A stretch of 64,000 bases of DNA from Ananas comosus (taxonomy: Eukaryota > Streptophyta > Magnoliopsida > Poales > Bromeliaceae), in the NCBI RefSeq assembly GCF_001540865.1, contig NC_033636.1, positions 7,428,758-7,492,757 on the forward strand, read 5' to 3'. The position numbers and the translations under genes were made by a program. This document shows positions 35,523 through 46,922 of this stretch, piece after piece. Position 1 is the stretch's first letter. Every line of letters starts with the position of its first letter. Under the pieces are notes generated by a model. The model was not told the DNA's origin. It made no database searches and saw nothing but the letters and a program-made list of their open reading frames with translations.

Positions 35523-38100
35523 TCTCTTTATATTCATTTATATATTATTGTTGGTAGGGAGACTCAATTTGTTTTGGGTGTTTTTAGCATGCCATGATGT
35601 CAACATTGTAGAAGAAGAGATAAAAGGAGTGCCTGAATATAGATTGTGGTGTACGGATTAATTTTTTGCTTGGAATTTGATGTTCTTCTTAATTTAAGCT
35701 ATTTTTATCAGAAACGATTGAGTTGAGTCCCAAACACGCTAAGACACTGTTTGGATCAGAGATAACCAAACAGGGTTTCAGTTGGCAGGGATAAAATATT
35801 TCGATCAAATTTTGCTACTTTTGATTATCTCGAAAAAGTTCTGACTTCACTATTAATTCTTCTTTTTTTTTTGGTGTAAAAGTGCTATTTCAAAGTTTAA
35901 TTATAAGCTTTAGGAAGATTATAAATTAAATTAATATAAATTATGTAGACATGATATATTATATATTATGATAAAATATTTCTATTATGTAAATTATTTT
36001 TTATATTATATTAATACATATTATTTGTACTTAAATATTATAATAAATTATTTTTATTAATTTAAGTTTAGTAGAACTTTAAAAAATAATAATATTATAT
36101 TTCAAATGTTCTTTTACATAGTGTATCTCATATCTAATTTACAATCATGAGCACAATGTAGGAAAGTTTTTAAATAATATATTTATTTTGTTTTTTGAGT
36201 TTTAGTAAATGAATGCAATTATTAATGAATGTGAAAGGATGTAACTTTTAGTAAAATGATGTTACTTTTAGTGAATGTGAAAGGATAAGACATGAAAAGA
36301 CACATCTTTATAGTGTGTCTCTTCGAGCATATATCCGTTGGAATCAATTACTATATTCATTGAACTTGATTCATATAACTAATTTGTAGTTATGATCAAA
36401 TAAAAGTCACAAATTGAAAGGTCACCTCATAAAATACTCGTTCATAAAGTATCCGTTCGTGGTCTATATAAGCTCATAGCGTTAATTGCTGAAGTACGAA
36501 CAACTGAAGAATCTCCATTCATAATAATTCCATTCTTATTTTTTTATTTTAGTTTTTTTGACAATTTAATTGAGTGAGTGTTTAAAACCTCGACTTTGTG
36601 TGTGTAAATGCAGTTGAGCTTTGTGGTTCATTATATTCTGGAAGGTTGTTCATTAATCTAGCACACACCAAATTGTTTGAACGGTGGGAACAGATTAAGC
36701 CTTAAGAAGAGTGGTAGTGCTACACATCTTGAAGCCTATTTCATTTTTCTACTTCATACTTTTTTACAATGGACAGTTTGGAGTCAAGTTTTCTGATATG
36801 TTCCGAGCATAAAAGGGATTAATTGTACTTGATTCGCTGCGGTTAAAACGTTTAGAGCATAGATGATTAAGTCGATGATGTACTATATTAGTTTGGTCGT
36901 GACTTAGATTTATTCTTCATCAAGTCGCATGCATAGTTAGTTAATTTGGATTCGGCAAAAATTCGTTACGGTTATAATACGCATAAATTTTGTTTTCTAA
37001 TTTTTAAATTCGTTGAAAAATTTGGCTTAAAAAACGAATTCGGTATAAAATATAAAATATAAGATGATCTATATTTAAATATAAAAATTATAAGTTTTTT
37101 AATCAGATTTTCAATAATTCAGGAATAATTCGCAATAATTCGCGAATTATTCGGCTGGTCCAAAAATTCGTGAATTATTCGCGTTGTTTGGAAAAAATTC
37201 GTAACGTACCTTTTAATTCGGATTTTTAATAATTTGCAAATAATTCGCGAATTAACTAGCAAAGGTCGCACACTCTATTACTCAAATGATGAGTAAAATA
37301 TGAGAAAGATGGATGACCAAAGCGGCCAAGTAGGAGATGATGCCACAGGAGTATCTCCATATTGAATTCGGGTAAACCCAATCGGTTTGGGTTAAACCCA
37401 ATCGGTTTGGGTTCGATCCGATATGGTTCGTCCACATCGGATCAGCCGGATATGTTTTGGATAAAGTTGAGCAGAGTGGAGAGTAGATAAGATTGAATTG
37501 AAACTCATATATCCCTCTATTTGTTATATTGCTTTCTAATTTATTTGGAAAGATATTGATAAGGTCCAATTTTATATATTTTCCTCCTTGGTTTGTTTGG
37601 GGAAGAGGATTGAAAAATCCATCGTAATATTAAAAAGAAAAAGAAGAAATATGAGGATTTTCTCTTTCTTCCTCCTTTCCGTACAAATGCCACCGACATT
37701 CATTGTTAGGTGTGACTCAAAATTGATTATCGACTCAAGTTTGAATTTTCGACTGGCCGAAAGCTTCACGGTGCGACCAATTTGGAAAACAATTTTGTGA
37801 AGAAAAAATGAATGTCTGTGGTGGGTAGCAGTACGGATCGGATCCGAAATCCGTTATGAATTTTCTTTTCGTTTTTTGCCCTAGAGGCGTGAGATCGTGG
37901 TTGGTTGTAAGCCGCTGAACATTGTATTCCTTTTTTCGTTCGATAGTGAAGTTCTCTTCTCCCTCGCCCGTGATTTTTTCCTGCAAAAAATTTTTCATGT
38001 AAATCTGTGTGTTATCTTTATTTTCTGCTTGTGGTTTGAGTGTTTCATATTCGCCATTTTGTTTCTGTTTGTGCGTTTGTCGTAACATTCATGAATTTTG
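35523..38100. other. AT-rich spacer between the DUF599 genes
   Basis: No convincing gene. At about 36955-37260 ATTCG-rich sequence contains repeated AATTCGCGAATTATTCG-type palindromes. At about 37370-37450 a GGTTTGGGTTAAACCCAATC-like short repeat occurs. At 37840-38030 the base composition and CT-rich runs look like a transcribed leader, but no ORF follows except the short one at 38224. Confidence 0.35.
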
Positions 38101-38104
38101 AAAT

Positions 38105-38403
38105 GCTTTTGGAGTATGAATATAGTTCACCGACGTTCATGGATTTTGGAGTGTGAACATAGTAGAGAAATCTGGTCACCCTCTTCACATTCAATCCGCG
38201 ACGTATAGGAGGAGACATAACACATGGAAGATCCAAAAGTATCAAAGGAACAACGTTTCCTGGCTTTGGAGTGTGAATATACTAAAGAACTTCGGAAGCC
38301 CTCCTCACATCCGATTCGCGATGTGTGGGAGAAGACGAAACATGTGGAAGATCCAGAAGTTTCAAAGAAAGGACGATCCAAGAAGCCTTGTAAAATAAGC
38401 TAG
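38105..38403 (+). pseudogene. Decayed coding-like tandem repeat (120-bp unit)
   Basis: Two 120-bp units (starting at 38145 and 38265) plus a partial third at about 38108, each starting TTTGGAGTGTGAAYATA. 120 bp is 40 codons. In one frame unit 2 reads LECEYTKELRKPSSHPIRDV then WEKTKHVEDPEVSKKGRSK, while unit 1 reads LECEHSREIWSPSSHSIRDV and then meets two stops. An ATG at 38224 opens a 59-codon ORF to the TAG at 38401. The protein was not recognised. Similarity at the amino-acid level between units suggests it once coded. Confidence 0.4.
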
Positions 38404-39056
38404 CAATCAAATTCAATTTTGATTTCTCAATACATTAACAATCCAGTTTTCAAGTTTCTGCTGTCTATTATTCCAACAACAGATATATACTAGATTTGAA
38501 AAGAAAAAACTTGTAACAAAAAAGAAAAAAAAACTTTTGCGTAATATCGCATTTGTAGTTTGTACTTTCCTGGTTCAGAATGTATATACTTGTTATTTTA
38601 ATTTTACTTTTCTATGAGAATCCATCTTTAAAAATGATAGCAAAGCGTTACATTTATGAACTAAAAGATAGCAAAATGCTATACTCATTATTAGCCTGCA
38701 ATTTACAAAATATATGTGCAAACTAATAAAATGGTACATTTTATATCATATAATAATAGTAAAAAATGCGAAAATGCGTTGTCACTTGGACACTCCCTCA
38801 CACTTTGGTTGGCAAACAACTAGTAATTAAGTACTATACATATGAAGAATATATAGCACCATACTATAAGCAATTAATTCAAACATGCCTTAGTTTCGCA
38901 GCTACATTCATGTTGTACATGTACTTTGATTTTGCAACTCTTTGGAAGCAAAAATGTAAAAATCAAGAGAGAAAGAGACCATATAAAGAGAATAAGAATA
39001 GCTAGTGGAGGAGAAATTAAAGAGAGAAAGAGAATTAAAGAGAGAGAGAGAGAGAG

Positions 39057-42000
39057 ATGTTGCTGGATCAAAGATCAATAGATTTGGTATTAGTCCCTAG
39101 TGGCCTTGTTATCATGGTTGGGTACCATCTCTTCCTCCTCTACCGGATTCTTCGGTGTCCACACACCACCGTAATCGGATACGAGAACCACAACAAGCGA
39201 GCCTGGGTCGAGAGGATGTTGCAGGTTTGATTTGTATCATCTGTTTCTTCGTCTTTTTGGTTCATTTCTTATCATTTTGTTGTTGTAGGCAAGGAATAGG
39301 ATTTGTTGTTCATATGCATGGCTAAATGTGTGTTGTTTATATATTACTAGTGGATCCAAATGAGTTTCTTAATTCCCTAGCTGTAGAACTACATAAATAG
39401 GAGATTATTCAAATAGCAATTCATGGGAAACAAATCTCCCACAATCCAGAACATAGAATTTTCTACTCAATACTCATTTGAAATGTTGACTGCGTCGGAT
39501 CGTTGTGTCTGATCGTTGGCGCTAATCATTAATCTCAAAAGCTCGAACTGTTAGAAATACGCAACCAATTCACTTAAAACGTACAAATAGTGCCCACGGG
39601 TCTCGATTGTGACTCGGCTCAACCAGCCTCATGCCATTTCGAACATGAATCGACCCACCCAGCCTGACGCCATTTTGAACATGATTAGGCCCAACATGGC
39701 CTCCCGCCATAGGGCAGTATGCTTACCCATTTAAGTGATTCATCGGATGAGATGGATTCGGCTTTCAATGGACGATTGAATCATAGATTTCTGTATCATA
39801 AATAAATGGAAGCATGAGCACAATGGTACTTGATGTGCTTAATTGTGCATGCTTTCTCTTTATAAAATGAAGTAAGAGAGAATGATTCAACAATTAATCT
39901 TCTTTTGACAAATTTTAAAACTTTCAATCAGTTTTAAGAAAATGCCTTTTTCTTTGAATTGTTTCTTTTTGTCTCCAGTATGATTCATTGACTTATCAGT
40001 CCTATTTTCTACAACATTTTTTAAAATTAAAAAAAATTCAAAATTCTCTGNAAAACGTAAAATAGAAATTGTAAAAGGACGAAGTACTGCATTTTAAAGT
40101 ACATGTTATTAAACTACAAGGATGCTGTACCAGAGAATTTTGAATTGTTTCTTTTTGTCTCCAGTATGATTCATTGACTTATCAGTCCTATTTTCTACAA
40201 CATTTTTTAAAATTAAAAAAAATTCAAAATTCTCTGGTACAGCATCCTTGTAGTTTAATAACATGTACTTTAAAATGCAGTACTTCGTCCTTTTACAATT
40301 TCTATTTTACGTTTTCATAACAAGCAATAATTGAAAAAAAATAATAAAGTGTTACATTTTGCAAACCACGAGTTTCTATATAATTGACGGTCGCAAGAGA
40401 GGAACCGATGAAACGCTACGAAACTATATGTGATGCAGGGGAGTCAGAAGGAGACGGGCATTGCCTTGCAAGTGATATCGACCAGCCGGTCGGCGTCCGC
40501 GAACCTCGCCTCAGTCTCTATCGCGCTGAGCTCCCTCATCGGCACGTGGGCCCACGGGTCGACGTCGAAACCCCTCATGGCCGAGGTGGTCTACGGCGAC
40601 ACGAGCCAGTCCACGGCCTCCTTGAAATACGTCTCCATCCTCCTCTGCTTCCTCGTGGCCTTCATTTGCTTCGTCCACTCCTCCCGATATTTCGTCCATG
40701 CCAGCTTCTTGATCAGCACGCTCGACTCTGACATTCCGGTCAGCTACGTCCAGACCGCGGTAATGCAAAATTACTATTTTTCTCTAAAAATATAATAATT
40801 GGATATAATTTACACCTACTTTTTCGTATACAAGTAGGATTGCTTGCTAAAAAAAAAGAAAACAAACACACACCCTACCCACACGGCTCCTTTGGGTGTA
40901 TAAGGTATACCCACCCATTCTATAGATAGAGTTTTTTCACGAGTGACGTCGATATGGTAGAAGAGTAGTTTTATCATTAGAAGAGTGCGGTATATAATGG
41001 CTAAATTACATAAAATTTTTCTATCAAAATTTGATTTTTCACTTTCCCTTCTTGTCATTTAAAAATCTATATTTTGCCTCCTTATAAAATAAAAAATATT
41101 CACAGGGACTACGGTGTAAACTGTGATGACAAAATGACCATTTTGCCCCTCACCATTTTTGACAACAGGAGAGAAGGCTTAGGACATTTTTGGTATAAAA
41201 AAATATATAATAATATTTTATAAACGAAACCCTAACAGATCACTAACGGCAAGAAGTGAAGTGAATGTTTTTTATTTTACAAGGGGACAAAGATTTTTAA
41301 ATGACAGAGAGAGAAGTAAAAAATCGGATTTTAATATGGAGGTTTTCTGTAATTTAGCTGTATATAATATACACCTATTTTTGGATGTATGAATAGCATT
41401 GCTTATCTGTGATTCGAACTTTCTGAATTTTCGCAATTAAATTTGACAATTCATTTTAGTTAATTCAATATTAACATATCACTGATGTGGAAGTGACGTG
41501 GTATTTAAATCATGCTATGACATCAAGCACAACACCGCTATATCACCTTCATGTTAGTGATATATCAGTATTTAATTAACTCAATTGAGTTGTGGGTCTC
41601 TGATTGCAACGATTCAGAAAATTCAAGCTAAAAATTATAATAAATTAAAATTTAAGGATCAAAATATCATGCATCTTATAGTTTGAAGACCAAAAGTATA
41701 GTTTACCCGGCTTATATTATTACTTGAAGTACAGTATTTTATTACAAAAAAAAAAGAGAGGAGAAACTAAATATAAGTAGTATCCTAGAATAATAGGAAC
41801 TCAGAATCTCCAATGTGAAATTAACAACATTGTTTAGAATTCTACATATTATCAATTTGAATGTAAAATATCGGATTGTTTCATCAAAGTATTAAGCTTC
41901 CAATGACCTTCTCACTTTTGGAGCTCATAATTAATTGATAACCAACTGAAATTACCATTTTGGCCCCACAATAAATAAAACTTAAGCCGTTAAAGAATAG

Positions 42001-42295
42001 TATTTTCATATTTAATATTGTTTAGCAGGTGATACGGGGTGGCACCTTCTGGTCGATGGGGCTCAGGGCGCTGTACTTTGCGACCACCTTGTTGCTGTGG
42101 ATCTTCGGGCCGATTTCGATGTTCGCGTGGTCGGTGTTTACGGTGGCGGTGTTGTATATACTGGACAGTAATTCGACGCCGCTCCACCAATTCCAGTTTG
42201 GCGCGGCCGGAATGGAGAGGATGACGGCGAAACCTGGACCAAGAAATGTGGTCGGGAATCCAACGTCCTCTCCTCCTGCTTCTTACCTAAGTTGA
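39057..42295 (+). CDS. DUF599 family membrane protein, copy 2
   Basis: Three exons: 39057-39224, 40439-40759 and 42029-42295; 251 aa. Exons 1 and 2 have exactly the lengths of copy 1 (168 and 321 bp), with the same phases and nearly the same junctions. It starts MLLDQRSIDLVLVPSGLVIM, is nearly identical to copy 1 in exon 1, and has GSQKETGIALQVIS where copy 1 has SMPEETGIALQVIS. Exon 3 ends SSPPASYLS (copy 1 SPPVSYLS) and is 12 bp shorter. Same membrane segments and LLLWIFGP landmark. Intron 1 has a solo LTR and the suspect join at 40051; intron 2 a MULE-like MITE. A TATAAAG at 38982-38988 is 69 bp before the ATG, a possible TATA box; the matching place in copy 1 reads ACATAGAG. Confidence 0.92.
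39506..39740 (-). mobile_element. Solo LTR of the TRIM family in DUF599 gene 2 intron 1
   Basis: About 235 bp matching the LTR at 49258-49495 (shared CGTTGGCGCTAAYCATTAATCTC-like start, CACTTAAAACGTACA, CCCACCCAGCCT, CCATTTAA). No internal domain follows. No equivalent sequence is in intron 1 of DUF599 gene 1, so it inserted after the duplication. Ends are approximate. Confidence 0.65.
39953..40315. other. Suspected assembly artefact around a single N
   Basis: Position 40051 is N. Sequence 39953-40050 (98 bp) is repeated directly at 40139-40236, and 40052-40146 is the reverse complement of 40221-40315 (95-bp arms, apparently perfect). The pattern X, N, reverse-Y, X, Y with no visible divergence points to a chimeric or hairpin contig end joined at the N. 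Real sequence is probably X followed directly by Y. Exons are not affected. Confidence 0.75.
40999..41359. mobile_element. MULE-like MITE in DUF599 gene 2 intron 2
   Basis: 361 bp, ends GGCTAAATTACATAAAA and, reversed, AGCTAAATTACAGAAAA, inverted similarity about 100 bp (TTGTCATTTAAAAATCT-type block in both arms). Flanked by a perfect 9-bp duplication GTATATAAT (40990-40998 and 41360-41368), diagnostic of Mutator-like insertion. No ORF. Absent from the 372-bp intron 2 of gene 1. Confidence 0.88.
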
Positions 42296-42330
42296 GATCT
42301 CTTTATAAGGCTTATATATGTTGATAAATA

Positions 42331-43273
42331 TGAGAAATTATTCGGTACTTTATTATTAAAAAAATAAAATAAAACTTAACCGTTGATTAATAGAGGGTAA
42401 AGGTGTAATTTTAATATTTAGCAGGTAAATGGGTTACATTATTCGAGATTATTTCGGTAATTAAACTATACATCATTTAAAGAAACTTTTAATTGATATC
42501 CTAAATTCATACATTAATTTGCACTAATTTAGGAAATTGATTGATTACCCTAATTTAGGCATTAATTAGGCATTAATTTACAAATTTAGTTTAGAAATTT
42601 TCGAATTTAGTTTAAACATAAAAATTAAAAAGATTAGGATTACTATTCAGAAAAAAAAAAAGTTAGAAATTTGAATTCGAATCTGATTAACAATCACAAA
42701 ATCTATTTCTAAACTCGATGGATTTCAAAAATCCAAATCTAAACCCAAAACTAACCAATTTTTTGAAACCCAAAACCAAATCCAAACCGGAAGACTGGAA
42801 CCCAAAACAATTATTTCTTTTTACCATATTTCAAAATATTTTATATTAAATTTAAAATTTTAAAATATAAATTCGAATATAATATTAAACTTTATATATG
42901 ATTCGGGTTGGATTCAAGATGGGTATAGAAAAAAGAGTAATGCTTCTATACTTTTTTTTTTTTCCGTTGCTGTTCAATCACTCCCACTCAACGGTACAGA
43001 TTTAATTTTCTTAAAATTGTGACCTGCAATAGCAGGTCATTTTAGGAGTGGTACCGGTCACCAGGTACCTCAAAAAAGAATATTTTTATCTTTTAATATA
43101 TGAGCAATTTAGTCATTTTATCTCTATTATATTATTAAAATTTTATTCTCTCTTTATTTCTTTTTCCTCTCTCTATCTTTCCTCTCATATTTGGTATTTC
43201 ATATAAGAAAATTTTTAAATTATTTGACAACAAGAACATGAGATTATTTTGTGAACCAACTATGGATTTTTTT
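42331..43273. repeat. Duplicated AT-rich unit, copy 1 (segments A plus E)
   Basis: Segment A (about 42331-42930) begins GAGAAATTATTCGGTACTTT and ends GGTTGGATTCAAGATGG. Segment E (about 42934-43273) begins GAGTAATGCTTCTATAC and contains GGTACCGGTCACCAGGTACC. A is intact here. Both segments recur at 43276-46115, with E reversed. Confidence 0.7.
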
Positions 43274-43275
43274 CT

Positions 43276-46115
43276 AGAGAAATGATTCGGTACTTTATTA
43301 TTAAAAAAATAAAATAGATCTTAACCGTTGATTAATTAAAAAAATAAAATAGATCTTAACCGTTGATTAATAAAGGGTAAAGATATAATTTTAACATTTA
43401 GCAGGAAAATGGATTACATCATTTGAGGTTATTTCGGTAATTAAACTATACAACATTTAAAGAAACTTTTAATTGATATCCTAAATTTATGCATTAATTT
43501 TCACTAATTTAGGAAATTGATTGATTACCCTAATTTAGGCATTAATTGGGAATCGATTTACACATTTAGTTTAGAAATTTTAGTGTTTCTAAAATTTAGG
43601 CATTAATTTAAATTATAGAAATTTTAGAAATAGTTTTATTTCTAAATACGTTAAATTTAAATATTAAATATTAAATATTAAATATTAAAAAATTGAAATT
43701 TAAGTTAGAGGAATTTTGTATTACTATTTAAAAAATTTGTAATGTTGATAAATATTTTAATTCAACATACTTAATATGTATAAGAAAAATTTTAAATTCC
43801 TAAAGTTTAGACATTAAGGGCTTGTTTGGTTCAAGGGTGGAATTGGAATGGGAATGAATTGGAATGACCCACTCTCCCAAGACGTTTGGTTTATTTGTGG
43901 ATTGGGAATTGAAATGAGTTATTCACATTTCATTGTTTAGTTCGTATAAACTAAAAAAATTATAGAATATTTTAATACTAATTTTACTCTCAAATATAAA
44001 TTTATATTATTTAAAATTTATGAAAAATATAATACTATTCTCTAATAAGTTTTCCAAAAAAAATATCAAATTTATTTTAAAAAACTTTTATTGGTATGGA
44101 TTAGGAATAGGATTTTGAGAGATGATAGGTTTTTTTTTTTTTGATGAGAAAGGGGTGAAGAGAAGGAGAGTGAGATGGTCACATGGGCTTCGAGAACTTA
44201 GTTGGCTTCCGGAATGAAATCCCAATCCGGTTTAGAAGATCGGAATCAAGTTGAAGGCTAATGGGCCATTCCCATTCCAGTCCAGAATAGGAATCCCAAA
44301 CCGATTCATGCGAACCAAACAAAATTAACCAGATTTGATCAAACCGATTTTCATTCCATACCCAAAATGGATGAACCAAACAAACCCTAATTTTGTATCA
44401 CTTATTTAAAAATAATTTGAATGTAGGTAAAAAAATTATAAATTAAATGTATTTAATATGTTAAAAAAAATTAGAATTGTTCTGCTTTAGACATTAATTT
44501 TGTATCATTATTCAAAAAAATTTGTAATGTTAGTAAATATTTAAATTTAACATATTTTATAGGTTTAACAAAATTATGAATTCATCTTAGACATTAATTT
44601 TGTATTACTAATTTTAAAAAATTGAATGGGTGCAAAATATTTAAATTCAACATATTTAATATGTTTAAAAATATTTAAGAATTTTTCTAATTTAGATATT
44701 AATTCTTTATCACTATTTAAAAAATTTAATGTGGATAATTGATTAGAAATATAGGGTATAATTCAAATTTATTCTTAGAATAGAATTGTATGGACAAAAT
44801 TAATTCAAATTTTAATAGTAAAAATTAATCTTTTAAAATAATAAGATAATGCATTGTAATTTAAAATATAAGTTGAAAACAAATAAAATTGAAGTTTAGA
44901 ACCTAAAAAGTAAATAGAAACCTCCAATAAATTTAAATAGTATAGTACAATTTAAACTTATAATAAATAAATTTAAATTGTATAATTTAAATTTTAAGCT
45001 TATAATAAATCTCCACCACAAAGTTTTACCGGAGTAAACAAAATTGGAAATGGTGATAAATTAATAAATTTATATTGAACAAATCTAGGCTATTTGTATA
45101 TTTTATCAATTTGATCGGTCCAATTAATTTGATTTATTAAATTGATTTTGACTCTTATCATTAAAATTTTTTAATTTTTAGTTGATTTTTTAAATTTTAG
45201 TTTGTTACATTTTGGTTTATAATTAGCTTCTTAACTTTTATTATTCATTTTAATTAAATTAGTATCAATGATTTAAAAACCAAATTGAACCGATTGATTC
45301 GACTGATCAGACTTTAAACTATTCTATCAAAGATCTGATTTCAACCCTTTAAACTGAATAAGATTAAGAACAATCTGGAACCGTTAATGATAATAAACGT
45401 TTTAAACAGAATAGTATTTTAACTGTTAGAGCTAATAAATATTTTAAACATAATTTTAAACATAAAAATTAAAAAAATTAGGATTTCTATTCAGAAAAAA
45501 AAAAGGTTAGAAATTTGAATTCGAACCCGACTAACTATCACAAAATCTATTTCTGAACTCGACGAATTTCAAAAATTCATATCTAAACCCGAAACTAACC
45601 AATTTTCTGGAACTCAAAACCAAATCCAAATCGGAAGACTAGAACCCGTAACAATTATTTCTTTTTACCATATTTCAAAATATTTTATATTAAATTTAAA
45701 ATTTTAAAATATAAGTTCGAATATAATATTAAACTTTATATATCATTCGGGTTGGATTCAAGATGGATATAGAAAAAATCCACAGTTGGTTCACCAAATA
45801 ATCTCACGTTCTTGTTGTCAAATAATTTGAAAATTTTCTTATATGAAATGTCAAATATGAGAGAAAAGATAGAGAGAGAAAAAAGAAATAAAAAAGAGAA
45901 TAAAAATTTTGATAATATAATAGAGATAAAATGACTAAATTGCTCATGTATTAAAAGACAAAAATACCATTTTTTGAGGTACCTGGTGACCGGTACCTCT
46001 CCTAAGGTGACGTGCTATTGCAAATCACAATTTTAAGAAAATTAAATCTGAACCGTTGAATGGAAGTGAATGAACGGTAACGGAAAAAAAAAAAAGAGTA
46101 TAGAAGCATTACCCT
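43276..46115. repeat. Duplicated AT-rich unit, copy 2 (A split, E inverted)
   Basis: The first part of A is at about 43276-43590, including a short tandem duplication of AATAGATCTTAACCGTTGAT. About 1.85 kb of other AT-rich DNA follows (with the MITE at 43818-44387), then the rest of A at about 45450-45772 and E in reverse complement at about 45774-46115. The sequence just left of E is the same in both copies (GGATTCAAGATGGRTATAGA), but E enters from opposite ends. Confidence 0.7.
43818..44387. mobile_element. Tourist-like MITE, GGGCTTGTTTGG family, copy 1
   Basis: 570 bp, ends GGGCTTGTTTGGTTCAAG and, reversed, GGGTTTGTTTGGTTCATC, perfect TAA duplication (43815-43817 and 44388-44390). The reverse relative is at 50387-51000. 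No ORF; the 66-aa minus ORF inside is chance. Confidence 0.85.
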
Positions 46116-46703
46116 AATAACATATATATATTCATCTGTCTCATTTGTACTCTATATTGAGGAAAATAGGAGAAAGTTTACATTTTAACATTTACACCAC
46201 ATTATCTATCTCAAGCCAATCATATTTTTTCTTTTGAGGGCAAAGTATAACAATTTTTTTTTTTTCTAATAACTATGATGGGATGGGTGAATCCAAAAAA
46301 ATGATGATTGATTGAAGACACCACGTCAACAATATAACTGGTGCATTATAGTTTTTTCTAAAAAATAGAACATGTTGCGCAAAGAGAATAAACAGTGCGG
46401 ATGCATCGTGCACATAGGAGGATTTTGGTAAGAGGGCCCATCTGTTTAGCCCAAGCCCAGCCCATCTCCTTTTTTAACATTTTTAATGGACCATGTTATA
46501 GCCCGCGCAATTGTTGATTATTTGGTCCTTCTGCAGGGTGCAGTGCTGCTCGATAAAGTACTTTTTAAATAATGCCATAAAAAAGGATAACTATATTGAA
46601 ATATCTCCGACTGTTTTCTTTCTTCAACAGAATCAAAAACTGCAAACAGGAGTTGGCGAGTTTTAGGACTCAAAATCTCGTTTCAGTTTTTTCGCTAGAT
46701 TGA
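46116..46703. other. Spacer with diverged repeats
   Basis: No gene. About 46165-46400 (CAAGCCAATCATATT, TAACTATGATG) is a diverged copy of 47015-47270 (CAAGCCAATCACATT, CAATTATGATG). Confidence 0.4.
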
Positions 46704-46922
46704 GGCTTAGTTTGGTATTGAGGTTTATCTAACGCTGTTAGATAGAATGGAGTTGAGAAAAAACATATAGGGATATGCTTTTGCGTTCTCCGGTGGGACC
46801 GTAGAAAATATATCGTAACTGACTAACCGTAATATGCGGACGTACGGAAACAAACATGATATTTTTTCATCGTCGTTTCTCACCGCACGTAACGCAATAT
46901 TCTCACAATTCCAAACGAAGCC
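46704..46922. mobile_element. Tourist-like MITE, GGCTT family, copy 2
   Basis: 219 bp, ends GGCTTAGTTTGGTATTG and, reversed, GGCTTCGTTTGGAATTG, with perfect TGA duplication (46701-46703 and 46923-46925). Interior matches 28178-28407 in the same orientation. Confidence 0.85.

Noticed and set aside
37735..38088. 117-aa minus-strand ORF
   Set aside because: No recognisable domain, A/T-driven composition, no splice context and no similar copy in the window.
40384..40731. 115-aa plus-strand ORF over exon 2 of DUF599 gene 2
   Set aside because: It is a different frame from the one spliced consistently to exons 1 and 3 and conserved in copy 1.
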